Of a DNA stretch of 11,678 bases, positions 1 to 7,359 are shown one piece after another (within the stretch, counting starts at the first letter, position 1; each line of letters starts with the position of its first letter). The stretch comes from an uncultured Gemmatimonadota bacterium. GTDB taxonomy: Bacteria; Gemmatimonadota; Gemmatimonadetes; Gemmatimonadales; GWC2-71-9. The translations under genes and the position numbers were made by a program. The notes below the pieces were generated by a model, which made no database searches, was not told where the DNA came from, and worked only from the letters and a program-made list of their open reading frames with translations. Location: the NCBI GenBank assembly GCA_946480845.1, contig CAMLLJ010000079.1, positions 1-11,678 of the forward strand. The letters are read 5' to 3'.

Positions 1-1091
1 CACCGGGCCGCGCGCTCGATGCGCTCCAGCGCGCGGCGCAGGCCCGGGAAGCCGGCGTCGGACATTCCGTCCTCGAACGCGCGGAGCAGCTCCTGGCGGA
101 AGCCGGGCCAGTCACGCCCGAGCAGCGCCTCCCAGCCCTCCGGGAGCGCCGCGGGGAAGCTCCTGCCGCCCAGGTGGCCGAGCAGCGCGAGCATCGCCAT
201 CGTGCGCACGCACTTCACGCACCGGCCGCAGTTGGCCGGCCCGCCGCGCACCGAGAGGCAGACGCGCAGCTCGTCGATCGCCTCGGCGTCCCAGGCGGCG
301 ATCGCGGCCAGCTTCTGGTGCCGCTTCGCCTCGCAGCCGTCGTGCACCAGCTCCACCCGCTCGGTGCTCCAGCACTCGTCGAGCAGCGGGTGCGATCCCC
401 AGGGGATCAGCGACCCCCAGGTGAGCGACGCCGGCACCAGCATCTCCCCGAAGCCGCCGCCGAGCCCGAGACTGGTGGCGCCGAGCGCCGCGCCCTGGTA
501 CGCCTCGGGCCACAGCTCGCGCATATGGTCGCGCACGTTGGTCTCGCCCACGATGAGGCCGACGCCGAGGCGGTGGGCCACGGCGCGGACGTGCGCCTCC
601 GAGTCCGCCAGTCCCTCGCCCTTGGAGAGCTGCGCGTCGAAGCCCTTCATGAAGACGAGGTGCGAGATCGCGCCCGCCGATTCGGGCGCGTGCCGGTTCT
701 TGAGCAGCGTGTAGAACGAATCGACGCCGGCGGAGAAGAATGCGCCGGTGCGGGTCCCGCGCGGCGCGGCGGCCGGGGAGTGGTCCGCCGGAATCGCGAC
801 GGGCACGCGGCTGAAGCGAGGATACCAGCCGGCCAGGACGGCCTGCGCGCGCGTCACGCTGGCCAGCAGGCGCGGCGAGACCGGCAGGGTGCTTTCCAGC
901 GGCTCGCCGGCCACCATGGCGGGTATGAGCAGCGCGGGGACGAACGCGCTCGCGCTCGCCTCGACCGATCCCGGCGGTGCACCGGTGAATGCGAAGTAGA
1001 GCTCGAACCGTTCGCCGTTCCGGCGCTCGGCGCGGCCGATCAGGCGGGTCGTGTCGCCGCTCGTCTCGACGAGGACGTCGTGGAGGCGCAT
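1..1091 (-). CDS. QueC-like PP-loop ATPase family protein, C-terminus cut by window edge
   Basis: 363 codons are visible from an ATG at 1091 to the left edge; the last two bases are TG, so a TGA stop may lie just outside. A GGAG sits 4 nt before the start. Residues 120-125 read SAGVDS, a variant of the SGGxDS ATP-pyrophosphatase P-loop. Near the C-terminus four cysteines, C278, C288, C291 and C294 (in NCGRCVKCVRT), have almost the same spacing as the zinc site of QueC (7-cyano-7-deazaguanine synthase). Proteins with this layout adenylate a substrate with ATP, and the cysteines usually bind zinc. The roughly 110 residues before the P-loop and the overall length are unlike true QueC (about 220-230 aa), so I do not call it QueC. 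The substrate is unknown. It lies downstream of the radical SAM gene on the same strand, 136 bp away, so co-transcription is possible but not shown. Confidence 0.8.
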   Translation of the reverse strand, partial: MRLHDVLVETSGDTTRLIGRAERRNGERFELYFAFTGAPPGSVEASASAFVPALLIPAMVAGEPLESTLPVSPRLLASVTRAQAVLAGWYPRFSRVPVAIPADHSPAAAPRGTRTGAFFSAGVDSFYTLLKNRHAPESAGAISHLVFMKGFDAQLSKGEGLADSEAHVRAVAHRLGVGLIVGETNVRDHMRELWPEAYQGAALGATSLGLGGGFGEMLVPASLTWGSLIPWGSHPLLDECWSTERVELVHDGCEAKRHQKLAAIAAWDAEAIDELRVCLSVRGGPANCGRCVKCVRTMAMLALLGHLGGRSFPAALPEGWEALLGRDWPGFRQELLRAFEDGMSDAGFPGLRRALERIERAAR

Positions 1092-1157
1092 GCTGCTCCG
1101 GGGACCGGGGTAGTGCAGCTTGTGTCAGCTGGAAGCCCGGGAGCTTTGCACCTTTCG

Positions 1158-1176
1158 TGCCCCCGGAGGGGGGGCA
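1158..1176 (-). other. G/C-rich hairpin between radical SAM and PP-loop genes
   Basis: TGCCCCC (1158-1164) pairs perfectly with GGGGGCA (1170-1176) around a 5-nt loop. It lies 3' of the radical SAM stop and about 67 nt before the PP-loop start. On the minus strand it is followed by ACGAAAGG rather than a T-run, so it is not a good intrinsic terminator. It might limit read-through or be a processing site. The rest of the 136-bp gap shows nothing I can name. Confidence 0.35.
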
Positions 1177-1227
1177 TTCATGGCGGATGGGGAGGCGCGG
1201 GGGCCGGCGCGTTGCACCGGTGCCACA

Positions 1228-2211
1228 TCACTCGTCGGGCGTGAAGCCGTACCTCGCGCGAAGTGCGCCGATCCGCTCGGCCAGCGCGCGGCGGTACTCG
1301 GCCGGCGCCGCCACCGCGCGCGCGTAGTGCCGCCGGTACCGCGCGGCGAGGCGGGGGAACTCCCGCTCGAGATGGGGAAGGAATCGCGCGCGGGCGGCGG
1401 GGCCCAGCCGGAGCGGCGAGCCCATCACGTATTCGGCGCCGGCCCGGTGTGCCGCCGCGAAGAGCCGGTCGAGCGCGTCGAGCCCGTCGGTGATACCGGG
1501 CAGGACTGGCGCGATGAAGAGCCCGGTCGGGATGCCTGCCGCACCGAGGCGCTCGAGCGCGCGGATCCGCGCGGACGGCACCGGCGAGCGGGTCTCCAGC
1601 CGGCGGGCGAGCCGCGCATCGAGGGTGATGAGCGAGATGTTCACGCGGAGCGAGCCGCGCTCGGCGAGGCGGCGGAAGAGGTCGATGTCGCGGAGCACCA
1701 GCGGGGACTTGGTGATGACGTGGATCGAGAGCCCGCGGAATGCCGTCAGCGCCTCGAGGATCCCGCGGGTGATCCGGAAGCGCCGCTCCGCCGGCTGGTA
1801 GGGATCGGTGGCGGTGCCGATGGTGAGTGTCGAGCCCTCGAGCCGCGCGGGATCGAGCGACTGCGCGAGCGTGATCCCGGCGCCCCGCTTGACCAGGATG
1901 CGCCGCTCGAAGGCGAGCCAGGGCGGGAGCCGCGCGAGCCCCGCGAGCGGCGAGGCCGCCCCGTCGGATTCGGCGCGCGCCGTTTCCCGCTCCACGGCGT
2001 AGCGGTGGGTGTCCCGCGCGTAGCAGTAGGTGCAGCCGAACTCGCACCCCACATAGGGATTGACCGACCAGAACTCCATCCGCGTGGTGGCGGGCGAGTT
2101 GAGCACCGCGCGGCTGGCGATCGAGATGAAGGCCGTGCCCCGCTCGCGCTCGTCGAGCAGCTTCCACTCCGAGGCCGCCGGCAGCAGCGGAAGCTGGGCG
2201 CCGGAGGCCAT
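1228..2211 (-). CDS. SPL-like radical SAM protein (COG1533, Rv2578c/PA0069-like)
   Basis: 327 aa. The 4Fe-4S/SAM cluster motif CxxxCxxC is at C56, C60 and C63 in a NPYVGCEFGCTYCYARDTH context, which is typical of the COG1533 (SplB-related) branch often named Rv2578c or PA0069 family. Later family signatures include GTATDPYQPAE and HVITKS in the TIM-barrel half. Family members are radical SAM enzymes annotated as 'DNA repair photolyase'; the true substrate of this branch is not established, and spore photoproduct repair is not implied. The ATG at 2211 is separated by one base from the stop of the zinc-ribbon gene (TAA, C, ATG), so the two are almost certainly co-translated. No recognisable second iron-sulfur domain follows the barrel. 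The catalytic class is certain; the biological role is not. Confidence 0.9.
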   Translation of the reverse strand: MASGAQLPLLPAASEWKLLDERERGTAFISIASRAVLNSPATTRMEFWSVNPYVGCEFGCTYCYARDTHRYAVERETARAESDGAASPLAGLARLPPWLAFERRILVKRGAGITLAQSLDPARLEGSTLTIGTATDPYQPAERRFRITRGILEALTAFRGLSIHVITKSPLVLRDIDLFRRLAERGSLRVNISLITLDARLARRLETRSPVPSARIRALERLGAAGIPTGLFIAPVLPGITDGLDALDRLFAAAHRAGAEYVMGSPLRLGPAARARFLPHLEREFPRLAARYRRHYARAVAAPAEYRRALAERIGALRARYGFTPDE

Positions 2212-2212
2212 G

Positions 2213-2377
2213 TTACCCGCAGCGGCCCCAGCCGCAGACGGCGCAGCTCACGCACGCCGATGCCCGGACCAGCGGCCCGGCGCACTCGGGGCAGACCCGG
2301 AGCCGGAGGAGCAAAACAGTGTCCCCCGGCGCGTTGGCACCGGGGGACAGGGGCACTCGGATGAGGGGACCGGCCAT
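2213..2377 (-). CDS. 54-aa zinc-ribbon protein
   Basis: A small gene of 54 codons plus TAA, starting at an ATG with GAGG 5 nt upstream. The C-terminal half has six cysteines: C29 and C32 (CPEC), then C42, C45, C48 and C53 in CVSCAVCGWGRCG. This is a compact zinc ribbon resembling the cysteine-rich tail of B12-dependent ribonucleotide reductases and of other small 'CPxCGxxL..CxxCGWxxC' proteins. The first 22 residues are Pro/Gly-rich and have no recognisable domain. Its stop lies one base before the radical SAM start, suggesting the two act together, for example as an accessory or nucleic-acid-binding partner; that is inference. A strong hairpin lies inside its 5' half. A possible promoter, TTGCGC (2427-2432), 16-nt spacer, TAACTT (2405-2410), lies upstream but is weak. 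The six-cysteine pattern and perfect junction argue against a chance ORF. Confidence 0.72.
   Translation of the reverse strand: MAGPLIRVPLSPGANAPGDTVLLLRLRVCPECAGPLVRASACVSCAVCGWGRCG
2313..2348 (-). terminator. Intrinsic-terminator-like hairpin inside the zinc-ribbon gene
   Basis: GTCCCCCGG (2321-2329) and CCGGGGGAC (2340-2348) form a perfect 9-bp stem with a 10-nt loop. Read on the minus strand it is followed by ACTGTTTTGC, a short T-run starting 4 nt after the stem. It is about 100 nt 3' of the lipoprotein stop and could end that transcript, but it lies within codons 10-19 of the small zinc-ribbon ORF, so it may instead act as an attenuator. The T-run is short, so efficiency is uncertain. 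Confidence 0.5.
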
Positions 2378-2444
2378 GCGCGCCTCGCTTCGGGTTCTCC
2401 GGTCAAGTTACCGAAGAAATCCCGAAGCGCAATAGGCGGCGCCT

Positions 2445-3752
2445 TCAGCAGGGCGCTGGCTTGTTCCCGTTCTTCAGGTTGAACCGGTTCGAGTTCACCG
2501 ACGCCGTCGAGTAGGCGGTCACGTCAGGGTCCGTGCTGGCCTCCACCGTGGTCGCCACGAAGAAGTAGCCGCCCGCCTTGCTGACCGTGAGGTTCGGGAA
2601 GTGGGCGATGCCGGCCGCGTCGGTCTCCGCATTGTTCCCGCAGCTGAAGACGCCTTCGCCGTTGTTGGTCACGGCATCGATGTGGACCAGGATGCCCTCC
2701 CACGGCGTGCCCTGCGCCGCCACCACCTTCACCTGGATCTCCGAGTTCCCGGAGCCCTTGATCGGGGTGTTGATGGTCCCGTTCGCCGGCTGGGTCACGA
2801 AGCTGAGCTGGATCTGCGCGCCGTAGACGATCTCGAACGGGCTGAACGAGCCCTTGAGGCCGCCGATCCCGCCCGCGAACGCCACCGAGGCATGCAGCGG
2901 CGCCGGCTGCACCAGCCGGACGAGGGCGTGGATCAAGCGCGCGCCGAATTCCGACGGCGCGGCCGCCAGCGGCGTGCAGCCCGGGAGGAAGTCGCCGTTC
3001 GAGGTCGGGAGGATGTTGCCGCCGTCGGCCTTGGGCAGGTGCTGCAGCCGGAGCTGCGCGCCGGTCACGTTCTCGGGCGCGTTGTCGGCGCAGAGGGCCA
3101 CCGTGGCCGCCGGCACCAGATCGCCGACGCCGGTGTGCACCATAGACCAGTCGTACGCGCTGCCGCCGGAGATCTCGGTGGCGAAGGTCGAGATCGGCGA
3201 GCCGAGGAAGAGCGCGCGGGCGCCGAGCCACTCGGCCCACGGGGCCGGGGCCTTGATGCCGGACCTGCCGTCGAACGACAGCACATCGCCGGTCGGATCG
3301 TTCGGCCCGCCGCGGAGCTGGTACGAGCCCTCGTCACCGAGCGCCTCGGTGATCGAGGCGATCGTGGTGGGCTGCGTCTTCTGGACGTTCATGCAGGGGA
3401 AGAGCTGTGCCGTCAGCGTCGCCGCCGGGCCGGCCATCTCGGCGGTCCAGCTGGTGCCGCCCCGGAGCGCCGCCACCGACGTGATGAGGGAGAACCCCGT
3501 CTCCGTGGCCACCGTGGAGCCCGCGTTCGAGGTGGTGATCAGCTTGACCAGGTCGGACTCGGCGCTGCTCGGGCCGAAGACCGCGGCGACGCTGGTCTTG
3601 AGCGCGTTGGGAGAGCACGTGACCGTGGGATCCGGGTTGTTCGGCCCCCCACGGCCAGGGGCGAACTCGGGCCCGGTCGACTCAGCGGAATCCGAGCAAG
3701 CGGCAACACCAAGCATCCCCGCGAGGGCGAGGAACGACAGAACGCGGCGCAT
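2445..3752 (-). CDS. Secreted lipoprotein with C-terminal Ig-like (Big-type) domain
   Basis: 435 aa from an ATG at 3752, preceded by GGGAGGG. The N-terminus is a lipoprotein signal: MRR, a hydrophobic stretch, then the lipobox VAAC with the acylated Cys at 19, followed by a Ser/Gly/Pro-rich linker (PEFAPGRGGPNNPDP). Residues about 45-310 form a domain I do not recognise, with cysteines at 46, 120, 221 and 259. Residues about 315-425 look like a bacterial Ig-like fold: LSFVTQPANGTINTPI opening, VKVVAAQGTPWEGILVHI, then DAAGIAHFPNLTVSKAGGY, the usual 'added-value, then polymorphic strand' pattern. The protein ends in a lone cysteine (435), unusual for a lipoprotein. Expected place: anchored in the outer or inner membrane, facing out. 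The reading frame stays open upstream across the kinase gene, but that extension is antisense-like sequence and the lipoprotein signal fixes the start. Function unknown. Confidence 0.85.
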   Translation of the reverse strand: MRRVLSFLALAGMLGVAACSDSAESTGPEFAPGRGGPNNPDPTVTCSPNALKTSVAAVFGPSSAESDLVKLITTSNAGSTVATETGFSLITSVAALRGGTSWTAEMAGPAATLTAQLFPCMNVQKTQPTTIASITEALGDEGSYQLRGGPNDPTGDVLSFDGRSGIKAPAPWAEWLGARALFLGSPISTFATEISGGSAYDWSMVHTGVGDLVPAATVALCADNAPENVTGAQLRLQHLPKADGGNILPTSNGDFLPGCTPLAAAPSEFGARLIHALVRLVQPAPLHASVAFAGGIGGLKGSFSPFEIVYGAQIQLSFVTQPANGTINTPIKGSGNSEIQVKVVAAQGTPWEGILVHIDAVTNNGEGVFSCGNNAETDAAGIAHFPNLTVSKAGGYFFVATTVEASTDPDVTAYSTASVNSNRFNLKNGNKPAPC

Positions 3753-3801
3753 GGCGCCCTCCCGAGCAATAATGCGACAGTGTTGAAAGGCTGAACACCC
3801 T

Positions 3802-3829
3802 ATACTAAGCCGGGGGGCCCGGCGCGCAA
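3802..3829 (-). promoter_or_regulatory. Candidate lipoprotein promoter with a palindromic spacer
   Basis: On the minus strand TTGCGC (3824-3829) and TAGTAT (3802-3807) are 16 nt apart, and the -10 is 50 nt before the lipoprotein ATG. The spacer consists almost entirely of the perfect palindrome GCCGGG/CCCGGC with a 3-nt centre (3809-3823). The elements match the consensus only in part, so this is a candidate. Confidence 0.35.
3809..3823 (-). terminator. Short hairpin after the kinase stop
   Basis: A 6-bp all-G/C stem with a 3-nt loop begins 12 nt after the kinase stop codon and is followed on the minus strand by TTAGTAT. It could be a weak terminator for the kinase, a repressor or activator site within the lipoprotein promoter, or both. 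The T-run is poor. Confidence 0.35.
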
Positions 3830-3835
3830 GGGGGT

Positions 3836-6385
3836 TCAGCCGCCGGTGAGCGTCCGGTAGCGGGGGTCGGAGCGGAGGTCCCGGAACCACCAGGTATTGT
3901 CGTCCCGGAGGGAGGTCCGCTGGGCGGGGTTGGCGGCCAGGAAGACGCCGAGCTGGCGGATCGCCTCGTCCTTGTCGCCGAGGAGGGTGCGGGCCACCGC
4001 CTCGAGGTAGGCGATCTCGCGGGTGGGGTCGGACTGCGCGTCGGGGGCGCGCGAACGGACGATCACCGCGCGCGCGCTGTCGTCGAGCCCGGCGCGGGCC
4101 AGCGCGGCCGCCACCAGCATCGAGCCGCGCCGCTGGCGGAAGTCGCGGTCGGGCTGGGGCGAGCGCTCGACGTACTGTCCCAGCAGCTCCCAGGCGCGCG
4201 GTACGTCGGGCTTCGTCCCCTTCAGCGCGAACATCGAGAGTTGGCACTCGAGGAAGCGCGGGTCCTCCGGGAAGCGGCGCTGGCCTTCCTCGCACCAGCG
4301 CTCCGACTGGATCGCGTTCTCCAGGTCGAGCGACGTGGTGAACAGCCGCCAGAGCGTGACGTTGGCGTTGGTGAGGTAGGGATCGGCCTCGTAGGCGCGG
4401 CTCGCCGCCGCGTTGGCCTCGGCGATCTCCGGCTTGTTGATGAGCAGGTGGCTGAGCGACGTCCACGCCGATGCCTGCGCCGGGTTCGCCGCCACCGAGG
4501 CGCGGAAGTCCCGCTCGGCGGATGCCATGAGCAGGCCTGCCTTGCGCTCGTCCGGCTCGAGTCCGCTGATCCAGCGCCAGTAGGTGAGCGTGGCGCGCGC
4601 CTCGAGCGCGTCGGGGTCCGACGGGCTCAGCCCCACCGCGCGCTCGGCGTGCCCGAGGCCGCGGTCGATCCATTCGCCTTCGGCGGCGCCGGTCGCCACG
4701 CGGGCGCGCCGGTACGCGAGCCAGGCCCGCTGCGTCGCCGGCTCGGGCCACCGCGGGTCGAGCCGCTCCGCCTCCGCGAAGAGCGAGTCCGCCCGGTTCC
4801 ACTGCCGGGCGAGCGCCGCCGTGTCGCCGCTCTCGATCAGCGGGTCGGCGCTCGCCACCTCGTCCCGGGCGCGCTGCAGCATTTCCCAGGCGGCGCCGTT
4901 CCGGGTGCCGGCGCGGCTCTCCCGCATCTGGATCTGCTCTCCGAGGCGCGTGCGCAGGAAGGTGCTCACCTCGGCGGCCACGCTGTCCTGCAGTGCGAAG
5001 ACGTCCTCGCGGGGCCGCTCGATGGTCTTGCTGCTGATGAGCGCCCCGTTCGCGTCCACCATGTCCACGGTGACCCGCAGCAGGTCGGGCGAGCGCGCCA
5101 CGTGTCCCTGCACCAGCGTCCCGACATTGAGCGCGCGCGCCACGCTGTCCGGCGCCACCGTGCCCTCGCGGAAGGGCGCGACGCCGTTCCGCGAGATCAC
5201 CTGGAGCGGCTCCACCTCGCTCAGCTTGGTGATGAGCGCCTCGGTGAGGCCGTCCGCCAGGTAGCGGAGCGAGTCGCCGCCGCCGCGGGTGTCGAAGTAC
5301 ATCACCGCGATCCGCTTGGGGTCGGGACCGGCGGGCGCGGCGCTCGCGTTGCTGTTGCCCAACGTCTTCCAGGCGAACCACCCGCCGCCGGCGAGCAGCA
5401 CCAGCACGCCCGCGGCGATCAGCGGCACCTTCTTCCGCGAGGGCGCCGGCTCGCCCCGCGAAGTGCGGCGCGGCACGCCCCGCGGCGTGGTGCGCCGCTC
5501 GGCAGTGCCGGCGCCGCTGGCGCGGTTGAGCGCGCGGCGGGTGGCGGTGGCCTGCGCCACGTCGCCCAGCGCGTCGCCAAACTCCTTGATGGTGTGGAAG
5601 CGGTCGGCCGGCGTCTTCTCCAGCGCCTGCATGATCGCGTCCTCGACCTCGTCGGGGATCGACTGGCGCACCACCTGGAGACTGGGCACCGTCTCCATCG
5701 CGTGCTTGGCGAGGATCGCCATCGAGTTGCTGCCGCTGAACGGCGGATGGCCGGCCAGCATCTCGTACAGCACGCAGGCCAGGCTGTACTGGTCGCTCCG
5801 GCCGTCGATCCGGTCGCCGCCCGCCGCCTGCTCGGGGCTCATGTAGGTCGGGGTGCCCACCGACATCCCCGTCTCGGTGAGCTTCTGGCTCGACTCGCCG
5901 GCGGCGCGCGCGATGCCGAAGTCGGCCACGATGGCGTGGCCGTCCTCGAGCAGGATGTTCTCGGGCTTGATGTCGCGGTGCACCACGCCGGCGTTGTGCG
6001 CGTGCTGGAGGGCGTCCGCCACCTCGCGGGTGATGTTCACCGCCTCGGCGATGCCGAGCTGCTGCTCGCGGTCGAGCCGGTCGCGCAGCGACTCGCCGGC
6101 GATGAACGGCATCACGAAGAAGACGACGTCGCCGACGTCGCCCGAGTCGTAGACCTGGAGGATGTTGGGGTGGTGCAGGTTGCCGGCGACCTTGATCTCG
6201 CGCAGGAAGCGCTCGCCGCCCATGGCGACGGCCAGCTCCGGGCGGAGCACCTTCACGGCGACGGTCCGGTCGCGCGCCACGTCGCGGGCCAGGTAGACCG
6301 TCGCCATGCCGCCCTGTCCGAGCAGGCGCTCGATGTCGTACCGGCCCGCTAGTGCCGCGCGGACCTTCTCGAGGTCATCGGCCAA
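3836..6385 (-). CDS. Membrane-anchored Ser/Thr protein kinase with TolB-like and TPR-like C-terminal region
   Basis: 849 aa from a TTG start at 6385. Kinase domain, residues about 16-275: glycine loop GQGGMA 23-28, ATP lysine K45, C-helix E63, catalytic HRDIKPEN 136-143, DFG 155-157, and activation-segment end GTPTYMSPEQ 177-186. All catalytic residues are present, so it should be active. A basic Pro/Arg/Ser linker (about 280-319) leads to one membrane helix at 320-338. Outside the membrane, residues about 358-480 match the TolB-like (FlgO-type) domain found behind such kinases (RIAVMYFDTRG, YLADGLTEALITKL), followed by a long helical TPR-like region to the end (WFRDLRSDPRY close). The role is probably a sensor kinase that reads an envelope signal. 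The TTG start is chosen because GAGGG lies 7 nt upstream, the kinase homology begins a few residues later, and a TATAAT box lies 37 nt upstream. A longer frame to 6559 would start ahead of that promoter. Confidence 0.92.
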   Translation of the reverse strand: MADDLEKVRAALAGRYDIERLLGQGGMATVYLARDVARDRTVAVKVLRPELAVAMGGERFLREIKVAGNLHHPNILQVYDSGDVGDVVFFVMPFIAGESLRDRLDREQQLGIAEAVNITREVADALQHAHNAGVVHRDIKPENILLEDGHAIVADFGIARAAGESSQKLTETGMSVGTPTYMSPEQAAGGDRIDGRSDQYSLACVLYEMLAGHPPFSGSNSMAILAKHAMETVPSLQVVRQSIPDEVEDAIMQALEKTPADRFHTIKEFGDALGDVAQATATRRALNRASGAGTAERRTTPRGVPRRTSRGEPAPSRKKVPLIAAGVLVLLAGGGWFAWKTLGNSNASAAPAGPDPKRIAVMYFDTRGGGDSLRYLADGLTEALITKLSEVEPLQVISRNGVAPFREGTVAPDSVARALNVGTLVQGHVARSPDLLRVTVDMVDANGALISSKTIERPREDVFALQDSVAAEVSTFLRTRLGEQIQMRESRAGTRNGAAWEMLQRARDEVASADPLIESGDTAALARQWNRADSLFAEAERLDPRWPEPATQRAWLAYRRARVATGAAEGEWIDRGLGHAERAVGLSPSDPDALEARATLTYWRWISGLEPDERKAGLLMASAERDFRASVAANPAQASAWTSLSHLLINKPEIAEANAAASRAYEADPYLTNANVTLWRLFTTSLDLENAIQSERWCEEGQRRFPEDPRFLECQLSMFALKGTKPDVPRAWELLGQYVERSPQPDRDFRQRRGSMLVAAALARAGLDDSARAVIVRSRAPDAQSDPTREIAYLEAVARTLLGDKDEAIRQLGVFLAANPAQRTSLRDDNTWWFRDLRSDPRYRTLTGG

Positions 6386-6392
6386 CGGGGAG

Positions 6393-6397
6393 CCCTC
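6393..6397 (-). promoter_or_regulatory. Ribosome binding site that fixes the kinase TTG start
   Basis: GAGGG on the minus strand, 7 nt before TTG at 6385. No ATG in this frame near the kinase domain has a comparable site, and the frame's upstream ATG at 6559 lies ahead of the promoter. Confidence 0.65.
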
Positions 6398-6421
6398 GGT
6401 GCGGAGGAGAGAAGAAGCTTC

Positions 6422-6427
6422 ATTATA
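6422..6427 (-). promoter_or_regulatory. TATAAT -10 box of the kinase gene
   Basis: A perfect TATAAT on the minus strand, 37 nt before the TTG start, in the context CTATAATGAAGCT. A start of transcription near 6415 would give a leader of about 30 nt. No convincing -35 is visible 16-18 nt upstream, where the sequence is C-rich. The greA promoter has nearly the same context. Confidence 0.6.
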
Positions 6428-6524
6428 GGAGGATGCGTGGCGGGGCGGGAGGGCGGACGCGTGCCGATAGTGGCATAGCCTGGGATTGTAACGATTCGGG
6501 GCCTTCTGGGGGTGCTGGCGCGAT

Positions 6525-7307
6525 TCACCCGGGAAGCGCAGCCAGTAGCCTTTCCTCAAGCATGCTGAGGTATTCCGCCTCTTTGAAAACGTCGCGGTCC
6601 AGGTGCATTCGTACCGTCGCTTTCGCGTGCTCTGGGCTGACCCACTTCAGGGCGTCCACAACGCCGTCATATCGATCCTTCGGCTCGGGGTCGGTTTCCC
6701 GCTTTTTCCAGATCGGCTCGTGGTGGACCACTCGATTGCGAAGGTGTCGAATTTCATTGAGATGGGTGCGGATTCCCGGAACGGTGCGTTCAGCCGGAGC
6801 GGCAGGAAACACCGCAGCGAAATGATCGGGCCAGAAATAGACGCTCTTCCCGCTGCTCTTTTCATAGTCGAGATGCAGCAGGGCCGTCCAGAAGCCAAAG
6901 TCCAATGCGGCTACCAGATCGCCGTGCAAGATGGGCCTGGCTGACGGTCGAATACCCCCGGCGCCATCATGCGGGAACAGATGGTACTTCGCTTTCCACA
7001 GGTCGTTTTCGGCGTTCTTGTGATGAACTACCCTGGGCTGGCGGTCCAGCCAGGAATTTACGTGGTCATAGCGATGAACGGGAAAGTAGGGGGCTAAAGT
7101 AGAGTCCAGCCGGTTTCGGAGGCTTACCTCAAGAGCCTGCAGAACCGGAAGGAAGGTCTTGCACAGCTCGGCGTTCCAGAAATACCGCGCGAGCGTCCTG
7201 AGTACATCCCCCTTTGCGGCTTTCAGATACGGCCCCAACCTGGCCTCACTCACTGCAGCCCTCAGCCGACCGAGGTACGCCTCTTGATTCTGGGTGAGCA
7301 TGGGCAT
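6525..7307 (-). CDS. Abi-like HEPN family protein (abortive-infection type)
   Basis: 260 aa. Two stretches mark the Abi-like (Abi_2-type) family: an N-terminal helix pair with LARYFWNAELCKTF then LQALEVSLRNRLD (38-68), and the C-terminal LRNRVVHHEPIW (189-200). The latter holds the HEPN RNase motif R-N-x3-H (R190, N191, H195). HEPN proteins of this kind are usually RNases that act in phage defence or toxin-antitoxin systems; RNA cleavage here is inferred from the intact motif. Sampled lines read about 53-62% GC against about 70% in neighbours, pointing to recent transfer. It stands alone: the nearest genes each side are 139 and 128 bp away and unrelated, and no antitoxin or partner is visible. 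The start may be 7307 or the ATG two codons later (7301); neither has a ribosome site. TATCAT (7308-7313) lies directly before 7307, so a leaderless message starting at 7301 is possible. Confidence 0.82.
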   Translation of the reverse strand: MPMLTQNQEAYLGRLRAAVSEARLGPYLKAAKGDVLRTLARYFWNAELCKTFLPVLQALEVSLRNRLDSTLAPYFPVHRYDHVNSWLDRQPRVVHHKNAENDLWKAKYHLFPHDGAGGIRPSARPILHGDLVAALDFGFWTALLHLDYEKSSGKSVYFWPDHFAAVFPAAPAERTVPGIRTHLNEIRHLRNRVVHHEPIWKKRETDPEPKDRYDGVVDALKWVSPEHAKATVRMHLDRDVFKEAEYLSMLEERLLAALPG

Positions 7308-7359
7308 ATGATACTTACGCAGTGCCGGTGGAGCGAAAGCGAAATCGGCCCCCTAAGTA

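Noticed and set aside
3753..5381. Long upstream extension of the lipoprotein reading frame
   Set aside because: It runs through the kinase gene in another frame, is Arg/Ala/Gly-rich without domains, and the lipoprotein signal at 3752 gives the true start.
174..6352. Long plus-strand open frames opposite the minus-strand genes (for example 174-1244, 1120-2364, 2601-3794, 4241-6352)
   Set aside because: All are antisense to genes with clear family motifs, have the Arg/Ala/Gly/Pro composition of high-GC shadow frames, and carry no domains.
6386..6559. 58-residue N-terminal extension of the kinase
   Set aside because: It lies across and upstream of the TATAAT box at 6422-6427 and overlaps the end of the HEPN gene; the TTG at 6385 has a ribosome site.
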